The notes below the pieces were generated by a model, which was not told the origin of the DNA, ran no database searches, and saw only the letters and a program-made list of their open reading frames with translations. Both the position numbers and the translations under genes were made by a program. Below, in pieces: positions 53,063-61,068 of a DNA stretch of 64,000 nt. The DNA lies in NCBI GenBank assembly GCA_913774715.1, contig CAJYHS010000048.1:25480-89479 (forward strand), in the 5' to 3' direction. The stretch's first letter is position 1, and each line of letters starts with the position of its first letter. This stretch comes from an uncultured Siphonobacter sp. GTDB lineage: Bacteria; Bacteroidota; Bacteroidia; Cytophagales; Spirosomataceae.

Positions 53063-54232
53063 TTGGAATCAACCGCAAATAAATGGCCTGTGGAGGATCG
53101 AACCTCAGCAAAAGAAGCAATTCAGAAACGGAATTTCCCTAACCTGAATGGCGTACGCTGCATTGCAGCCATGTCGGTATTGATTCACCACCTGGAACAG
53201 GCCAAATACTCGTATGGCTTGGCTAATATCTACGAAATTACGGTAGTCAAACACGCGGGCCGGCTGGGCGTTGGCTTGTTTTTCGTCTTAAGTGGCTTTC
53301 TGATTACGTATTTGTTATTGCAGGAAAAAGGAAACTTCGGCGATATTTCTGCTCCTAAATTTTACCTGCGAAGAGTGTTTCGAATCTGGCCGATTTATTA
53401 CGTCATGATTCTGCTGGCGGTCTTCGTTTTTCCGCATTTTTCCATCTTTTATTTTCCCGGAGCCAGCGAAGTATTAGAACGTAATTTTGGCGAACGACTT
53501 TCGCTGTTAATGCTGGTTTTGCCCAATTACGCCTTCGTTCTCTACGGCATTCCTTACTGGACGGCACAAGCCTGGTCAATTGGGGTGGAAGAACAGTTTT
53601 ATTACCTATGGCCCTGGATTATCAAGTACCCTAAAAAAACGATTGGCATTATAGTCATCTTCCTTACGGCTACCGTCGCATTATTAGCCTTGGGTATTTA
53701 CTTTCTGGATGCTCCCGAATCCAGAAAAATGGATGGGATTCTGACGTTCATTGGTCAGTTTCGTCTGTTAATCATGGCTTTAGGTGGAGCGGGAGCGTAT
53801 GCGGTTTACAAGAATAACACGAAGATTCTCAATGTCCTATACCGAAAAGACTTACAGATTCTGGTTTATTCCCTATTCCTGATCTGCTTTATTTCGGGCG
53901 TTCACATTCCGGCGTTCATGGAAGTATACTCGCTGTTTTTCTGCTTCTTTATTTTAAATGTAGCCACGAATCCCAACAGTATTATTTCGCTGGAAAACCC
54001 GGTGATGAGTTATTTAGGTAAGATTTCCTACGGCTTGTATCTCTATCACGTAGTGGTTTCAATCGTGATTATTAATCTGTTGCGGATGTACGCACCTGAA
54101 TTAAACGCGACGACGTATAATCTAATTCTATACCCCTTCGTCATCGGATTTTCAGTGTTGGTATCAGGACTTTCTTACGAATACTTCGAGAAACCTTTAT
54201 TGCGTTTCAAAGACCAGCGGTACGGTCGTTAA
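53063..54232 (+). CDS. Acyltransferase 3 family protein (OafA/YrhL-like)
   Basis: A 389-residue protein with about ten membrane helices. It opens with NFPNLNGVRCIAAMSVLIHHLEQAKYSYG (conserved His) and GVGLFFVLSGFLITYLLLQE, then FYLRRVFRIWPIYYVMILL, AQAWSIGVEEQFYYLWPW and KISYGLYLYHVVVSIVI. It transfers acyl groups to surface sugars. The frame starts at a TTG; no ATG lies before the first helix, so a TTG or GTG start is required. Its end overlaps the convergent deacetylase by 4 bp. Confidence 0.85.
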   Translation: MESTANKWPVEDRTSAKEAIQKRNFPNLNGVRCIAAMSVLIHHLEQAKYSYGLANIYEITVVKHAGRLGVGLFFVLSGFLITYLLLQEKGNFGDISAPKFYLRRVFRIWPIYYVMILLAVFVFPHFSIFYFPGASEVLERNFGERLSLLMLVLPNYAFVLYGIPYWTAQAWSIGVEEQFYYLWPWIIKYPKKTIGIIVIFLTATVALLALGIYFLDAPESRKMDGILTFIGQFRLLIMALGGAGAYAVYKNNTKILNVLYRKDLQILVYSLFLICFISGVHIPAFMEVYSLFFCFFILNVATNPNSIISLENPVMSYLGKISYGLYLYHVVVSIVIINLLRMYAPELNATTYNLILYPFVIGFSVLVSGLSYEYFEKPLLRFKDQRYGR

Positions 54233-55032
54233 TTCCTGACCTTAGGTAAGTCCGACATCCGATAAAACTTCAGATTTAATTCCTGAGCAGTTGCCAGTAT
54301 TTCTTCCAGGAAAGCAATATCAAAACCGTACTGCGTCGCTGTGGGCGGAGCTGTTAACGGCTCATGACCGAAGAGCATAACAGCCTTCCCTTTAGCTTTT
54401 GCCTTTTTTAAAACATCCTTCATTTCTTCCGATGAAAGGTTAGCACTGTAATCAATCAGCAGGGCATCAACCACGCGTTCCTGATCGAAATCATAATAGA
54501 TCTGAGGCAGATATTTCGGTGGAATATGATAAAGCCGAAAACCTTTATAACTGCGTTCGGCCAGGGCAACATCGCGTAAGATCTGAAAGCCGGAAGCCAG
54601 TAAAACGGAATCAACCCGGGCATTATGATTACCGCCGGGATGGGCGTAAGACGTAGGATAAAACCCAGCGTTATTCAGGTAAGACAGTCCGGGACGAATT
54701 TCAGTATGAAGATAACCATCCACGCCTAAATCCTGAATCATTTGCGTGGAAACGCCGTGAATGGTGCCGTGATACCCAATTTCGTGGCCTTCGTTCTGGA
54801 GTTGTTTCAGTAAGGTAATATCCTCCAGAGAAAGTGAATCCGGGCAGTTAATAAAAAAAGTAACCTTCGCATTATATCTTCTAAAAAGGGGAATGAGTTC
54901 GTTCCATTCTCTCAGAAAATGGTCGTCAAAAGACAAGGCAATGCCTGCCCGTTCGGGATGCTTCGGAGGCGAATCACATCCTGATAATCCCATAAGTACA
55001 AGACAGAAGAGAAATAATTTGAAAAAAGGCAT
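54229..55032 (-). CDS. Polysaccharide deacetylase-like lipoprotein
   Basis: A 267-residue protein with a lipoprotein signal (MPFFKLFLFCLVLMGLSGCDS). The NodB-type motif 1 reads ALSFDDHFLREW (one Asp-Asp), motif 2 is GHEIGYHGTIHGVS (H-x3-H replaced by H-G-T-I-H spacing), and motif 3 is SYAHPGGNHNA. Later VMLFGHEPLTAP supplies a His. It would remove N-acetyl groups from a polysaccharide at the envelope. It faces the acyltransferase gene tail to tail, which suggests a shared glycan theme. Confidence 0.78.
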   Translation of the reverse strand: MPFFKLFLFCLVLMGLSGCDSPPKHPERAGIALSFDDHFLREWNELIPLFRRYNAKVTFFINCPDSLSLEDITLLKQLQNEGHEIGYHGTIHGVSTQMIQDLGVDGYLHTEIRPGLSYLNNAGFYPTSYAHPGGNHNARVDSVLLASGFQILRDVALAERSYKGFRLYHIPPKYLPQIYYDFDQERVVDALLIDYSANLSSEEMKDVLKKAKAKGKAVMLFGHEPLTAPPTATQYGFDIAFLEEILATAQELNLKFYRMSDLPKVRN

Positions 55033-55276
55033 ACAATTAATTAACCAGAAAATCTATCTGAAAGGTAACCATTAAAAGGGTAGAGATGCGATTTATCGCG
55101 TCCGGGTTTGCATAAGTCTCAAATCATGTGGGATTGGAAAGCCCTAACAGAAAGTTTTCGGAGTGCAAATCCGAAAGAGCGGTCGGATTAGTAAAACAGG
55201 AAGTTTTTCTTTCCATTATTACCGCTTTTTAACGGTAACATAACATTCCCTTAAAGCCCTTCTTTTCCTCATTATC

Positions 55277-55284
55277 TACTTTTG
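55277..55284 (+). promoter_or_regulatory. -7 box of the SusC gene
   Basis: TACTTTTG matches the phylum consensus. The leader to the ATG at 55373 would be about 80 nt. No good TTTG -33 box is visible. Confidence 0.5.
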
Positions 55285-55302
55285 TGGCCTGAAATCATTG
55301 GA

Positions 55303-55331
55303 AATAAATCATTGATTTTCAATGATTTATT
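55303..55331 (+). promoter_or_regulatory. Hairpin in the SusC leader
   Basis: AATAAATCATTGA (55303-55315) pairs perfectly with TCAATGATTTATT (55319-55331) across a 3-nt loop. It lies inside the predicted 5' UTR, with a third AATCATTG copy 14 bp upstream. Confidence 0.5.
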
Positions 55332-55372
55332 ATTCCCATTGTAAACCCAAATTTCTTTCCAAAACCTAATGT

Positions 55373-58300
55373 ATGAAAAACTTGAACCGTTTTTCAGGTC
55401 AGGTGAAGTATGCCCTTGCGGGTCTGTTTCTCCTGAATCAAATTCCACAAAATGTGCTGGCGACGCCACGTCTGCACGCAGTTTCTCCTCAGGAAATAAC
55501 CATTACCGGACAGGTAACTGATGCTCAGACTCGTGAAGTCCTGACGGGTTGTACAGTGATGGTGAAGGGCACCTCAATTGGTACGACGACGGGGACGGAT
55601 GGAAAATATAGTATAAAGGTGCCGAACACCGATGCTGTATTGGTATTCCAGTTCATTGGTTATGAACCGCTTGAAATGCCCGTAGGTCGTCAGACGACGA
55701 TTAATGTTGAGTTAAAAAATGATGCAGCGGAGCTATCTCAGGTAGTTGTGATTGGGTATGGAAGTACGACCAAAAAGGACATGACCGGAGCCATTACTTC
55801 GCTGAAAAGCTCAGAGTTTAATAAAGGGATCATCAACTCGCCCGAACAGTTATTACAAGGTAAAGTGTCTGGCGTAAACGTAACATCAGCCACGGGCGAA
55901 CCTGGCGGCGTTCAGAATATTACCGTCCGTGGACCCGGAGGGATTCGTACGGGTAGTACACCTCTGTTCGTAGTGGATGGGCTGGCTCTGGATAACAGCA
56001 GCACGGGTGGAGCAACCAACCCGCTGGTGTTCCTGAACCCCCAGGATATTGAGTCGATCGACGTATTGAAAGATGCTTCGGCTACGGCTATTTACGGTTC
56101 TCGCGGAGCCAACGGGGTCGTTTTGATTACCACGAAAAAAGGGAAATCCGGTCGCTCGACGCTGACTTATAACGGAAGTGTTGGGATTTCGACGATGGCG
56201 AACCCTTTACCCGTTTTATCGGCGGATGAGTTCCGTACAGAAGTTCCCAAGCTGGGAAACAGTCTGGTGGATGAAGGAGGTAATACTAACTGGCAGAAAG
56301 AAATTTCCCGCCGGGCCATTACTCAGAATCATAACGTAGCCTTAAGCGGAGGATCGGATAAACTGACTTATTACGGTTCCTTCGGCTTACAGGAGCAACA
56401 GGGCATTTTGAAAAACAGTGATCTGAAACGCTATACAGGCCGGGTCAATGCAACCCAAAAGTTACTTGAAGATCGGGTAAGCATTGATGTGAACCTGAAT
56501 GCTACCAGTACCGTTAATCAGCGACCGCCGATTCAAAGTTTGATTGGTGGAGCTTTAGCGGCTAACCCCACGTATCCGGCGTACGATGCCGATGGTAACC
56601 CATTCAAGTACGTAGACGGTACGAATCCACTGATTCCGTTGGCTCTGGAAAAAGACATTACCAAGACCAATCGTCTGGTAGCCAGTATTTCTCCTTCGGT
56701 AACGATTATCAAAGGGCTGGTTTATAAGTTGAACTTTGCCATCGATCATTCAAACTCGGCTCGTGATCTTCAGTCTTTACCGAATGAAGTTCCTTTTCAG
56801 GAAGGCCGTTTGGAAACAATCAATACTTATAATACCAACCGTTTGATTGAAAACTACTTAACGTATTCGTTTAACCGGAATCAGCATAACTTCTCAGCTC
56901 TGGTAGGTCATTCGTATCAGCGGATTTTCCTGCAAGGTCGGGCATATAGTATCAACAAATTCGGTATTTCGGATGTAGAGCCCATCTATAACCCTGGTTT
57001 AGGAGAAGATCTGACGCTGACGAACAACCGTCCGACCGGTTATGCAACGATTAACGAATTACAGTCATTCTTCTCACGGGTTAACTACCAGTGGAAAGAC
57101 AAGTATCTGGCGACGTTTACCGTACGGGCGGATGGTTCGTCGAAGTTCGGAGATAATAATAAATACGGTATTTTCCCCTCGGCCTCGTTAGGCTGGCGAT
57201 TATCCGAAGAGCCGTTCCTGAAACGCATTCCTGCCATTACCGAACTGAAATTAAGGGCCGGATGGGGACAAACGGGTAACCAGGAGATTCCTTCCAAAAT
57301 CACGCAGGCCCTCTTTACTTCCAGTGTAACCGGAACAACGAGTTATCCTTTAAGCAATTCTTCCAATTATCCTTCGGGAACCATTTATACCCGTCTGGCT
57401 AACCCCAATATTCAGTGGGAAGTATCCTCGCAAAGTAACTTCGGTCTTGATTTTGCTTTCTTCGATGGTGCTCTGAGCGGTTCGGTTGATGTATTCCGTA
57501 AAGTATCCAGCGACATTCTTCTGGAAGTGATTCCTGCCGATCCCGTGCAGCCCGCCGGTACGTACTGGACGAATGTGAAAGATATGAAGATTACGAATCA
57601 AGGGGTAGAGATTGATCTGAACTACCGCAAGAGCTTTGCCAGTGGACTGCGTTATTCGATTGGTGGTAATGTGACCTTCATTAGTAATAACGTGGCAAAT
57701 TCTCCTTACTCGGTTATTACTTCCGGAACGGCTTCTGGGTCTGGTCTCTCTTCCGCAACAGTGAACGGATATGTGAATGGTCAACCCATCGGTACGTTTT
57801 ATCTGAAAGAGTTCATTGGCTTTGACGACAAAGGCATCAATCAATTTCGGGATATTGATGGCGACGGAATCATTACCGATAACGACCGTATAGCGGCTGG
57901 TTCGGCGTTACCGAAAAAGATGTTCAACATCAACGGAAGCATCGCCTATAAAGGATTCGATCTGACCGCTAACCTGAATGGCGTTTCGGGTAACAAAGTA
58001 TATGATAACACGGCCAACGCAATGTTCTACAAATTGCGTCTGTCCAAAGGGCTGAACGTTACGCCCGAAGCCCTGGCGTCTGCCAGTGAGTCGGTGAATA
58101 ACTCGGCTCCGGTATCTACCCGTTTCCTGAAAAGTGGCAATTTCTTACGGCTTAATAACCTGAGTCTGGGTTATAACGTCAATACGGTAGGTCTGGGCAT
58201 TGATAAATGGGTGTCGAGTATCCGTCTGTCCGTAACGGGTCAGAACCTCTTCGTGATTACGCCTTACAATGGATACGATCCTGAAGTAAACAATGATCGT

Positions 58301-58390
58301 TCGGTGAATGGAATTTCATCGTACGGTATTGATTATCTGAGTTATCCTAAAGCTCGCTCCGTGATTTTTGGATTAACTATTGGCCTATAA
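55373..58390 (+). CDS. SusC/RagA-type TonB-linked outer-membrane transporter
   Basis: A 1005-residue protein. It has a signal peptide of about 30 residues, then a carboxypeptidase-regulatory-like domain (ITGQVTDAQTREVLTGCTVMVKGTSIGTTTGTDGKYSI), the TonB-box region, a plug (GYGSTTKKDMTGAIT, PLFVVDGLALDN, DIESIDVLKDASATAIYGSRGANGVVLITTK) and a 22-stranded barrel. It imports a large ligand across the outer membrane in partnership with SusD. The C-terminus is VIFGLTIGL, slightly shorter than usual. The start ATG at 55373 is well supported by the signal peptide. Confidence 0.96.
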   Translation: MKNLNRFSGQVKYALAGLFLLNQIPQNVLATPRLHAVSPQEITITGQVTDAQTREVLTGCTVMVKGTSIGTTTGTDGKYSIKVPNTDAVLVFQFIGYEPLEMPVGRQTTINVELKNDAAELSQVVVIGYGSTTKKDMTGAITSLKSSEFNKGIINSPEQLLQGKVSGVNVTSATGEPGGVQNITVRGPGGIRTGSTPLFVVDGLALDNSSTGGATNPLVFLNPQDIESIDVLKDASATAIYGSRGANGVVLITTKKGKSGRSTLTYNGSVGISTMANPLPVLSADEFRTEVPKLGNSLVDEGGNTNWQKEISRRAITQNHNVALSGGSDKLTYYGSFGLQEQQGILKNSDLKRYTGRVNATQKLLEDRVSIDVNLNATSTVNQRPPIQSLIGGALAANPTYPAYDADGNPFKYVDGTNPLIPLALEKDITKTNRLVASISPSVTIIKGLVYKLNFAIDHSNSARDLQSLPNEVPFQEGRLETINTYNTNRLIENYLTYSFNRNQHNFSALVGHSYQRIFLQGRAYSINKFGISDVEPIYNPGLGEDLTLTNNRPTGYATINELQSFFSRVNYQWKDKYLATFTVRADGSSKFGDNNKYGIFPSASLGWRLSEEPFLKRIPAITELKLRAGWGQTGNQEIPSKITQALFTSSVTGTTSYPLSNSSNYPSGTIYTRLANPNIQWEVSSQSNFGLDFAFFDGALSGSVDVFRKVSSDILLEVIPADPVQPAGTYWTNVKDMKITNQGVEIDLNYRKSFASGLRYSIGGNVTFISNNVANSPYSVITSGTASGSGLSSATVNGYVNGQPIGTFYLKEFIGFDDKGINQFRDIDGDGIITDNDRIAAGSALPKKMFNINGSIAYKGFDLTANLNGVSGNKVYDNTANAMFYKLRLSKGLNVTPEALASASESVNNSAPVSTRFLKSGNFLRLNNLSLGYNVNTVGLGIDKWVSSIRLSVTGQNLFVITPYNGYDPEVNNDRSVNGISSYGIDYLSYPKARSVIFGLTIGL

Positions 58391-58400
58391 TTCAACGATA

Positions 58401-60095
58401 ATGAAACATAAATTTTCTACCCTATTCGCTCTGTCCAGTTTATTGCTGGTGAGCAGTGCCTGCTCTGATCTGAATGAAAAAGTGTTGGATGAAAGCTTTA
58501 GCTCGACGCTGACACCCGAAGAAGCCGCTGACGGAACCATCGCTCCGGTTTACGCTCTGTTACCCGAAATTTATAAGCATACTAACTACTTCGCTTTACA
58601 GGAAATCTCCACGGACGAAGCGATTTTACCTTACCGGGGGGGTACTGATTGGGGTGATAACGGGATTTACCTGAACCTGCATGCTCACACGACGACAAGC
58701 ACTGACCCTAACGTACAGAATACCTGGAATAACCTCGTTCAGTCGATTTCCCGCAGTATTACGGCTATTAATACATTACCTACGCTTAATAGTGCTAATG
58801 CGGCTACGTATACGGCCGAAGCTCGGGGGATGCGGGCCTTTTACAATATGCTCATGCTGGATTTATTCGGTATCGCTTTCGTAAAAGATGATCCGGGAAC
58901 GACTTCTAAAATCATTCGTGGAGATGAAGCGGTCAAATACATTGAAAGTGAATTTTTGGCAGTAGAAAATTCATTACCCGCCAAAGCAAATGTAGCCGCT
59001 GGGCGACTAACACAGGGGGCCGTTTGGGGCTTACTGGCAAAACTTCACCTGAACGCCGCAGTCTATCGGGATCGTTACGCCGACCAGTTCAACTTCACGA
59101 CTGAAGATATGGATAAGGTGATTTCGTATACCGATAAAATCATTGCTTCTGGTCAGTATCAGTTGTCAAATGATTACTTCGGAATTTTTGGTAATAATAA
59201 CCATACTAACTCCGAGTTAATCTTTGCCGTGGATCAGCGTCCTGAATTAAACGGTCATAATCGTCTGGCGTATTTCTCTCTGGCGGGTGATCAGTTCCCT
59301 TTAGCCGCCTTCCCCAGTGCGAATGGTACGGATGGCCCCGGTATTACTCCTGATTTTTACCGCACCTGGACGCAGGCCTACGGAAATGAAGATCCGAAAC
59401 GCGATCCTCGTTTTTATAAGGAAAACATGAAAATTTACTCGAATGCAGCGGATACCTGCGTTTCGGCGGCGGACTATAAGATCAACCGTGGCATTCTGCG
59501 GGGACAACAGTACGGCTTGCTTCGCGTGAATGGCGTTTTCCTGAAATGTGCGAATGGACTGTTTAAAGTGGGTAAATTGTATAACTCCAGTCGGAATCGG
59601 GGAGACTTACCCGTGAACTTTACGGAGCAAATTGACTTCACAACGGCCGGAAGTAATTACAGCACGGGCTATCGCGTAGAAAAATATGAATTCAGTGCTT
59701 CTTCCAATACGGGTCGTAACCGGGGCGAAGCTGATATTTCCATTGTTCGTCTGGCGGATATTTATCTGATGCGGGCCGAAGCGAAACTGCGTAAAAGTAA
59801 TGACGCCGCCGCCGCTCTGGCGGATGTAAACACGGTTCGGGCGGCTCGTAGTCTGACTCAGGCTCCGCCCGCTTTAACATCCATGAGCCTGGATTTACTC
59901 TTCCGCGAGCGTGGATTTGAATTTTACTGGGAAATGCTTCGTCGGACGGATATGATTCGTTTTAACAAATACGAAGGAACCTGGACGGAAAAAACCAATA
60001 GCGATAAGCGTAAACGAATTTTCCCTATTCCACAGACGGCCATCGACGGTGCTTCAAACCTGGCTGATTACCTGACTCAGAATGAAGGTTATTAG
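58401..60095 (+). CDS. SusD/RagB-type surface lipoprotein
   Basis: 564 residues from the ATG at 58401, which gives a lipoprotein signal (MKHKFSTLFALSSLLLVSSAC; Cys21). The frame overlaps the SusC end by 11 bp if counted from its earliest codon. SusD hallmarks: TPEEAADGTIAPVYALLPE near the N-terminus, SRSITAINTLPTLNSANAATYTAEARGMRAFYNMLMLDLFG, and VRLADIYLMRAEAKLRKSND with LLFRERGFEFYWEMLRRTDMIRF near the C-terminus. It binds the ligand on the cell surface for SusC. No adjacent regulator is present. Confidence 0.95.
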   Translation: MKHKFSTLFALSSLLLVSSACSDLNEKVLDESFSSTLTPEEAADGTIAPVYALLPEIYKHTNYFALQEISTDEAILPYRGGTDWGDNGIYLNLHAHTTTSTDPNVQNTWNNLVQSISRSITAINTLPTLNSANAATYTAEARGMRAFYNMLMLDLFGIAFVKDDPGTTSKIIRGDEAVKYIESEFLAVENSLPAKANVAAGRLTQGAVWGLLAKLHLNAAVYRDRYADQFNFTTEDMDKVISYTDKIIASGQYQLSNDYFGIFGNNNHTNSELIFAVDQRPELNGHNRLAYFSLAGDQFPLAAFPSANGTDGPGITPDFYRTWTQAYGNEDPKRDPRFYKENMKIYSNAADTCVSAADYKINRGILRGQQYGLLRVNGVFLKCANGLFKVGKLYNSSRNRGDLPVNFTEQIDFTTAGSNYSTGYRVEKYEFSASSNTGRNRGEADISIVRLADIYLMRAEAKLRKSNDAAAALADVNTVRAARSLTQAPPALTSMSLDLLFRERGFEFYWEMLRRTDMIRFNKYEGTWTEKTNSDKRKRIFPIPQTAIDGASNLADYLTQNEGY

Positions 60096-60107
60096 GTAGT
60101 TTGAGAT

Positions 60108-60222
60108 AGTTTAAAGGTTTGATCTGGTTTGAATTTGAGGCGGCAATCGTTTTCAAACACTCAAACCAAATCAAACCTTTTTAGCTATTAGTGACCTTCT
60201 CAAACCTTCAAACTTCAAACCA
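60108..60222. repeat. TCAAACC-type inverted repeat after SusD
   Basis: AGGTTTGATCTGGTTTGA (about 60115-60132) is an imperfect inverse of TCAAACCAAATCAAACCT (about 60161-60178), with more CAAACCTTCAAAC to 60222. It lies between SusD and the HAD gene. Confidence 0.6.
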
Positions 60223-60228
60223 TTTTCA

Positions 60229-60258
60229 TTGGGCACGATGGGAAAATCTCTACCTTTA
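60229..60258 (+). promoter_or_regulatory. Promoter of the HAD gene
   Basis: TTG (60229-60231), 19 bp, TACCTTTA (60251-60258), which differs from the consensus only in the last base. The leader is about 20 nt. Confidence 0.45.
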
Positions 60259-60282
60259 CCGGGCGAGCTTACTTAATTTCCC

Positions 60283-60942
60283 ATGATAAAAACCGTAATT
60301 TTTGATATGGACGGGGTAATCGTTGACACCGAACCCGTGCACCGTTACGCCTTTTTCAAGCATTTTGATGAATTAGGTGTTCACATTACCGACGAAGAAT
60401 ATTCAACGTTTACGGGGCTGTCTACCCGGAATGTCTATCAACGACTCAAGGAAAAGTACAACCTGGCGGGTGAAGTAGAGGATATGATTCAACGCAAGCG
60501 ATCCATCTTTAACGATGCTTTCGATGAAAAGGAAGATCTGGATTTACTGGAAGGGGTTCGAACGTTGATTGAAGATTTGCATCAGCATGAGTTTCAGTTA
60601 ATTCTGGCTTCGTCGGCTTCCAAAGTAACCATCGCCCGCGTTTTCAAACGCTTCGGTTTGTCTCCTTACTTCACGCACATCGTTAGCGGAGAAGATTTCC
60701 CTAAATCAAAGCCCGATCCAGCGATTTTCGAGCATGCGGCTTCGCTTTCCATCGCTCCCAAATCGCAATGTATCATCATTGAGGACTCGACTAATGGCGT
60801 AAAAGCTGCTAAGGCAGCTGGAATTTACTGCGTGGGTTATAACAGCGAGCACTCAGCAATGCAGGATCTAAGTCTGGCTGATCAGGTTATTAATTACTTC
60901 TCCGAACTAAACGCTGAGAAGATTAGGGCGATTGAGCCCTAG
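60283..60942 (+). CDS. Beta-phosphoglucomutase-like HAD phosphatase
   Basis: A 219-residue HAD protein. Motif I is IFDMDGVIVDTEPVHRYAF (nucleophile Asp, second Asp), motif II is ILASSASKVTI, the Lys is in FPKSKPDPAIFE, and motif IV is IIIEDSTNGVKAAKAAGIYCVGY. The cap lies in about residues 16-85. Length and the NTEP/DTEPVH opening suggest beta-phosphoglucomutase or a sugar phosphatase. It may process sugar phosphates from the SusC/SusD pathway; the link is only by position. Confidence 0.88.
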   Translation: MIKTVIFDMDGVIVDTEPVHRYAFFKHFDELGVHITDEEYSTFTGLSTRNVYQRLKEKYNLAGEVEDMIQRKRSIFNDAFDEKEDLDLLEGVRTLIEDLHQHEFQLILASSASKVTIARVFKRFGLSPYFTHIVSGEDFPKSKPDPAIFEHAASLSIAPKSQCIIIEDSTNGVKAAKAAGIYCVGYNSEHSAMQDLSLADQVINYFSELNAEKIRAIEP

Positions 60943-60961
60943 TTATTTCTAAAAGCAATCG

Positions 60962-61006
60962 AACAGCAACTTCCCGAAAGTTTTAAACTTTCGGGAAGTT
61001 GCTGTT
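60962..61006 (+). terminator. Terminator of the HAD gene
   Basis: A perfect 22-bp stem, 60962-60983 with 60985-61006 (core CAACTTCCCGAAAG), followed by TTTTTAG. Confidence 0.88.
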
Positions 61007-61056
61007 TTTAGTCAATGCTATTTATGGTATTAACTACCAAAATCAGCGATAACCCT

Positions 61057-61064
61057 TATTTTTG
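61057..61064 (+). promoter_or_regulatory. -7 box immediately before the GH3 fusion gene
   Basis: TATTTTTG, only 4 bp before the ATG at 61069. Transcription from it would start at or near the ATG. No -33 box is visible. Confidence 0.4.
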
Positions 61065-61068
61065 ATGT

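Larger units (their letters stand above)
55033..55372. other. SusC leader and upstream region
   Basis: 340 bp with, in order: an imperfect TAGAGATGCGATTTATCGCGTCC palindromic string (55081-55103), a hairpin with a GTGCAAATCC loop region (55156-55176), the promoter box TACTTTTG (55277-55284), and a strong hairpin (55303-55331) before the SusC start. Confidence 0.55.

Noticed and set aside
55081..55103. TAGAGATGCGATTTATCGCGTCC palindromic string
   Set aside because: Resembles a common intergenic palindrome in other bacteria, but there is a single imperfect copy here with no other support.
57350..57844. 164-codon frame antisense to SusC, and 61345-61722 antisense to the GH3 gene
   Set aside because: Both are shadows of strongly conserved coding frames.
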